64,000 bases of DNA from Thermogymnomonas acidicola JCM 13583. Its GTDB lineage: Archaea > Thermoplasmatota > Thermoplasmata > Thermoplasmatales > Thermoplasmataceae. The position numbers and the translations under genes are program-made. Shown piece by piece: positions 62,212 to 64,000 of this stretch. Every line of letters begins with the position of its first letter. Position 1 is the stretch's first letter. The DNA is taken from contig NZ_BBCP01000002.1 of NCBI RefSeq assembly GCF_001316105.1, forward strand, positions 1-64,000, given 5' to 3'. Under the pieces are notes generated by a model. It saw only the letters and a list, made by a program, of their open reading frames with translations. It was not told the DNA's origin and made no database searches.

Positions 62212-63547
62212 ATGCAGAACAAAGGTGCTGAGGCGGATAAGATCGACAGGTACGATATAGTAGTGCTCATAGCAGTCTTTCTGGGCTGGGCTGTTTCAGC
62301 GACCGACATAACACTGAATGGCTTCCTTCTAGGCCAGATCACAAAGGCCTTCCACATATCCACCGCTCTGTTCGGTTTCATAGGGCTGGCATTCGGAGTC
62401 GGTGATGGCCTTGGTGGCTTCATCTTCGGAAGGATCAATGACACATCGTGGGGGGGCCGCAAACTGACATTCCTGATTACGCTACTTGGCGTTCTGGTGT
62501 TCACAGTTCTCAGTGGCCTTTCAGTGAACTTCCCCCCCATGTTCGTGGCTACAAGGCTCGGGGGGGCAGGCATCTTCAGCGGTGCCGAGATGACCGGGGG
62601 GGGATGGGTGCTCCTGGCCGAGCAGATACCGAGCTACCGCAGGAGCTGGTTCATATCAATCTCCCAAGGAGGTGTTGCGGTCGGGTATTTCTTTGCTGAC
62701 CTGTTTTCCTCAACCTTCGCGGCACCAACGAGCCTAGGGTGGAGGTGGGGGGGCTTCATTGCAAACGGCATCATAGGAACGGGTTTCTATGCCCTGAGGT
62801 TCGCACTGAGGGAGAGCCCCGCATGGTCGCACATCAAGGCATTCAAGCTAGAGGGCAAGGCCGCAGGCGCCACAGTGTCCCAGGGGGTGAGGGAGATATT
62901 CAAGTCGCCATACGGGAAGATAACCGCCCTTTCTTTCGTGGGGGGGCTTGCAGCTGCGTTCTTTGGGACCGCCTTTCATGATTACTACTATGCCGACTGG
63001 TACGAAATAGGAGGCATTGACAGGACTCCACTACCCTCCCTCGTATACTTCCTCGTCTTCGTTGGCTTTGTCCTGGGACACTTTGCGGCCAACATGACAG
63101 AGGGCTGGTACATGGACCACTTCGGTACCAGGAGGGCTGTGCTCTTCACCTCCATTGCAGTGGTCATGATGGTGGTATTCTGGAGGGTGCCGGTGGACAT
63201 ATCGTATGCACTTGACTTTGTCATACTCTTCCTTGTTGGCTACGGGGGGGTGCAGACAATATGGGGGGGGTTCGCCCCCTGCTTACATGCCCCAGGTGTA
63301 TCCCACGAGGATAAGGCATTCTGGGGGGGAGGGTTTCCTCTGGGCACTCACTTACGGGGGGGGTTTCTATTCCCTGGCGGCCTACCTTGGAGGTGTGTGG
63401 ATCGCCCTGAATGAGTGGTACCTTGTCTTCATCGTCTCGGGAGTTGCGTTCGCAATATACGTGGCCTTCATGGCATCCACTGCCATCGAGCTCAAGGGAA
63501 AGGATCTGGACTTCCTTGAGAAGTTCGGAGCGGCCGGGGGTGAATGA
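62212..63547 (+). CDS. MFS transporter
   Basis: About 440 residues, 12 helices. LGWAVSATDITLNGFLLGQI (helix 1), FGRINDTSWGGRKLTF (loop 2-3), GAEMTGGGWVLLAEQIPSYR-RSWFISISQGGVAVGY (helix 4-5), and after slips near 63265-63285, AYMPQVYPTRIRHSGGEGFL. It resembles sialic-acid/aromatic-acid porters. Ten or more 6-7 base G runs lie in frame. Shares a 110-bp divergent promoter region with the mannonate dehydratase-like gene, so it probably imports a sugar acid. The next gene overlaps its stop by 8 bp. Confidence 0.85.
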
Positions 63548-64000
63548 AACGCCCGGGATCGCGCACAGGGAAATAGACAGCAATGTGGGTCTGCTGATGG
63601 GCAGCCTGGGTGATGTTGACCTGAACATACTGGTCATATCGCCCGATGGTGACGGGAAAAGCATGCTGGACTGTGGTACGGCTGACATGGCCCAGCAGAT
63701 CCATGATGTGGCAGGAGTGCCAAAAAGGGTGTACGTTTCACACTCCCACTATGACCACGACGGCGGTGCGGGGGGGTTCTTCTCTTCGTTGGGGGGGTCA
63801 GAAATATTTGCGAGCCAGGCAACAATTGCCCTGCTCCAGACACCTGAAACCGCGCTGGAGAGTTTCTTTCCATGGAGGCACAGGGTTTTTCTGGAGAAGC
63901 AACAGGCTGAAAGATTCGCGGAGGAAATCCTGAGACAGTCCTCCACAGGTGCATACTTCAAACCAGTAAAGAGAGATGACGGGGGGGAGCCAATAGAGGT
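63540..64000 (+). CDS. Metallo-beta-lactamase-fold hydrolase, partial
   Basis: GTG start overlapping the MFS stop: NETPGIAHREIDSNVGLLMG, then ISPDGDGKSMLDCGTADMA and VYVSHSHYDHDGGAGGFFSS, the H-x-H-x-D-H dinuclear metal site. The frame stays open to the window edge. Families with this core include lactonases, glyoxalase II and various esterases; beside a sugar-acid transporter a lactonase is an attractive but unproven idea. Confidence 0.75.
   Translation, partial: MNETPGIAHREIDSNVGLLMGSLGDVDLNILVISPDGDGKSMLDCGTADMAQQIHDVAGVPKRVYVSHSHYDHDGGAGGFFSSLGGSEIFASQATIALLQTPETALESFFPWRHRVFLEKQQAERFAEEILRQSSTGAYFKPVKRDDGGEPIE

Noticed and set aside
1-64000. Phase-variable G tracts as the explanation of all poly-G runs
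   Set aside because: Phase variation usually concerns a few surface genes. Here runs are in housekeeping genes, intergenic DNA and a tRNA, and are mostly of one length, so a consensus error is more likely. Kept as an alternative in the findings.
1-64000. CRISPR arrays or cas genes
   Set aside because: No regularly spaced repeats and no Cas-like protein seen. The only tandem repeats are the two short duplications reported.
1-64000. rRNA genes or a second tRNA
   Set aside because: No conserved 16S/23S/5S stretches or further cloverleaf patterns were noticed.

Overview
The window looks like a chromosomal segment of a thermoacidophile-type euryarchaeon, most likely Thermoplasmata/Thermoplasmatales. 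Supporting signs are a bacterio-opsin-activator (HTH-10) regulator, archaeal ATPases (DUF234-like and AAA_14/DUF4143), a DUF2079 membrane protein, a tRNA with an intron next to the anticodon, TATA-box promoters about 25 bp upstream of starts (leaderless style), and cytochrome bd. The genus cannot be named from sequence alone.

The sequence itself is peculiar. Runs of G or C of length 7 (sometimes 6, 8 or more) occur about four times per kilobase on both strands, inside genes and between them. Where the protein family is known they usually read as an extra Gly or Pro codon. One also puts three extra bases into the acceptor stem of a tRNA gene. Shorter or longer versions break reading frames, and A/T runs are often one base off. 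I therefore read most broken genes as single genes with run-length errors and give joined spans. A few genes (UDP-glucose dehydrogenase and NAD-epimerase relics, transposase relics) carry substitution stops as well and look truly dead.

Layout. 1-13.5 kb is GC-rich: a nuclease-like protein, decayed sequence, tRNA-Met, an enoyl-CoA hydratase-like protein, a HExxH protein, a class V aminotransferase, a glycosylated surface protein, two archaeal ATPases and an MFS transporter. 13.5-22.9 kb is AT-rich: a transposase relic, a surface-glycan block (glycosyltransferases, methyltransferase, DUF2079), an intact-looking IS, and two genes truncated at its ends. 23.2-31.1 kb is a metabolic block: AbrB-like protein, MFS transporter, ThDP enzyme, aldehyde dehydrogenase, Zn alcohol dehydrogenase, cupin, type II dehydroquinase and an HTH-10 regulator. 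31.2-34.4 kb is a graveyard of IS256-type transposase, truncated glycosyltransferase, UDP-glucose dehydrogenase and epimerase. 34.4-47 kb is a second large glycan block (glycosyltransferases, methyltransferases, epimerase). 47.2-49 kb encodes an exported PNGase A-like protein. 49.4-52.4 kb holds a ribbon-helix-helix regulator and cydAB. 52.6-55.1 kb holds rmlA-rmlD-rmlC, followed by three more glycosyltransferases to 59.6 kb. 59.9-64 kb holds thiD, a mannonate dehydratase-like gene divergent from an MFS transporter, and a metallo-beta-lactamase-fold gene running off the end.

The glycan genes together can plausibly make activated deoxysugars, move sugars onto a lipid or protein carrier and methylate them. 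The exported proteins with many N-x-S/T sites are likely acceptors, and the PNGase A-like protein could act on such glycans. The two catabolic blocks each pair a transporter with sugar-acid or keto-acid enzymes.
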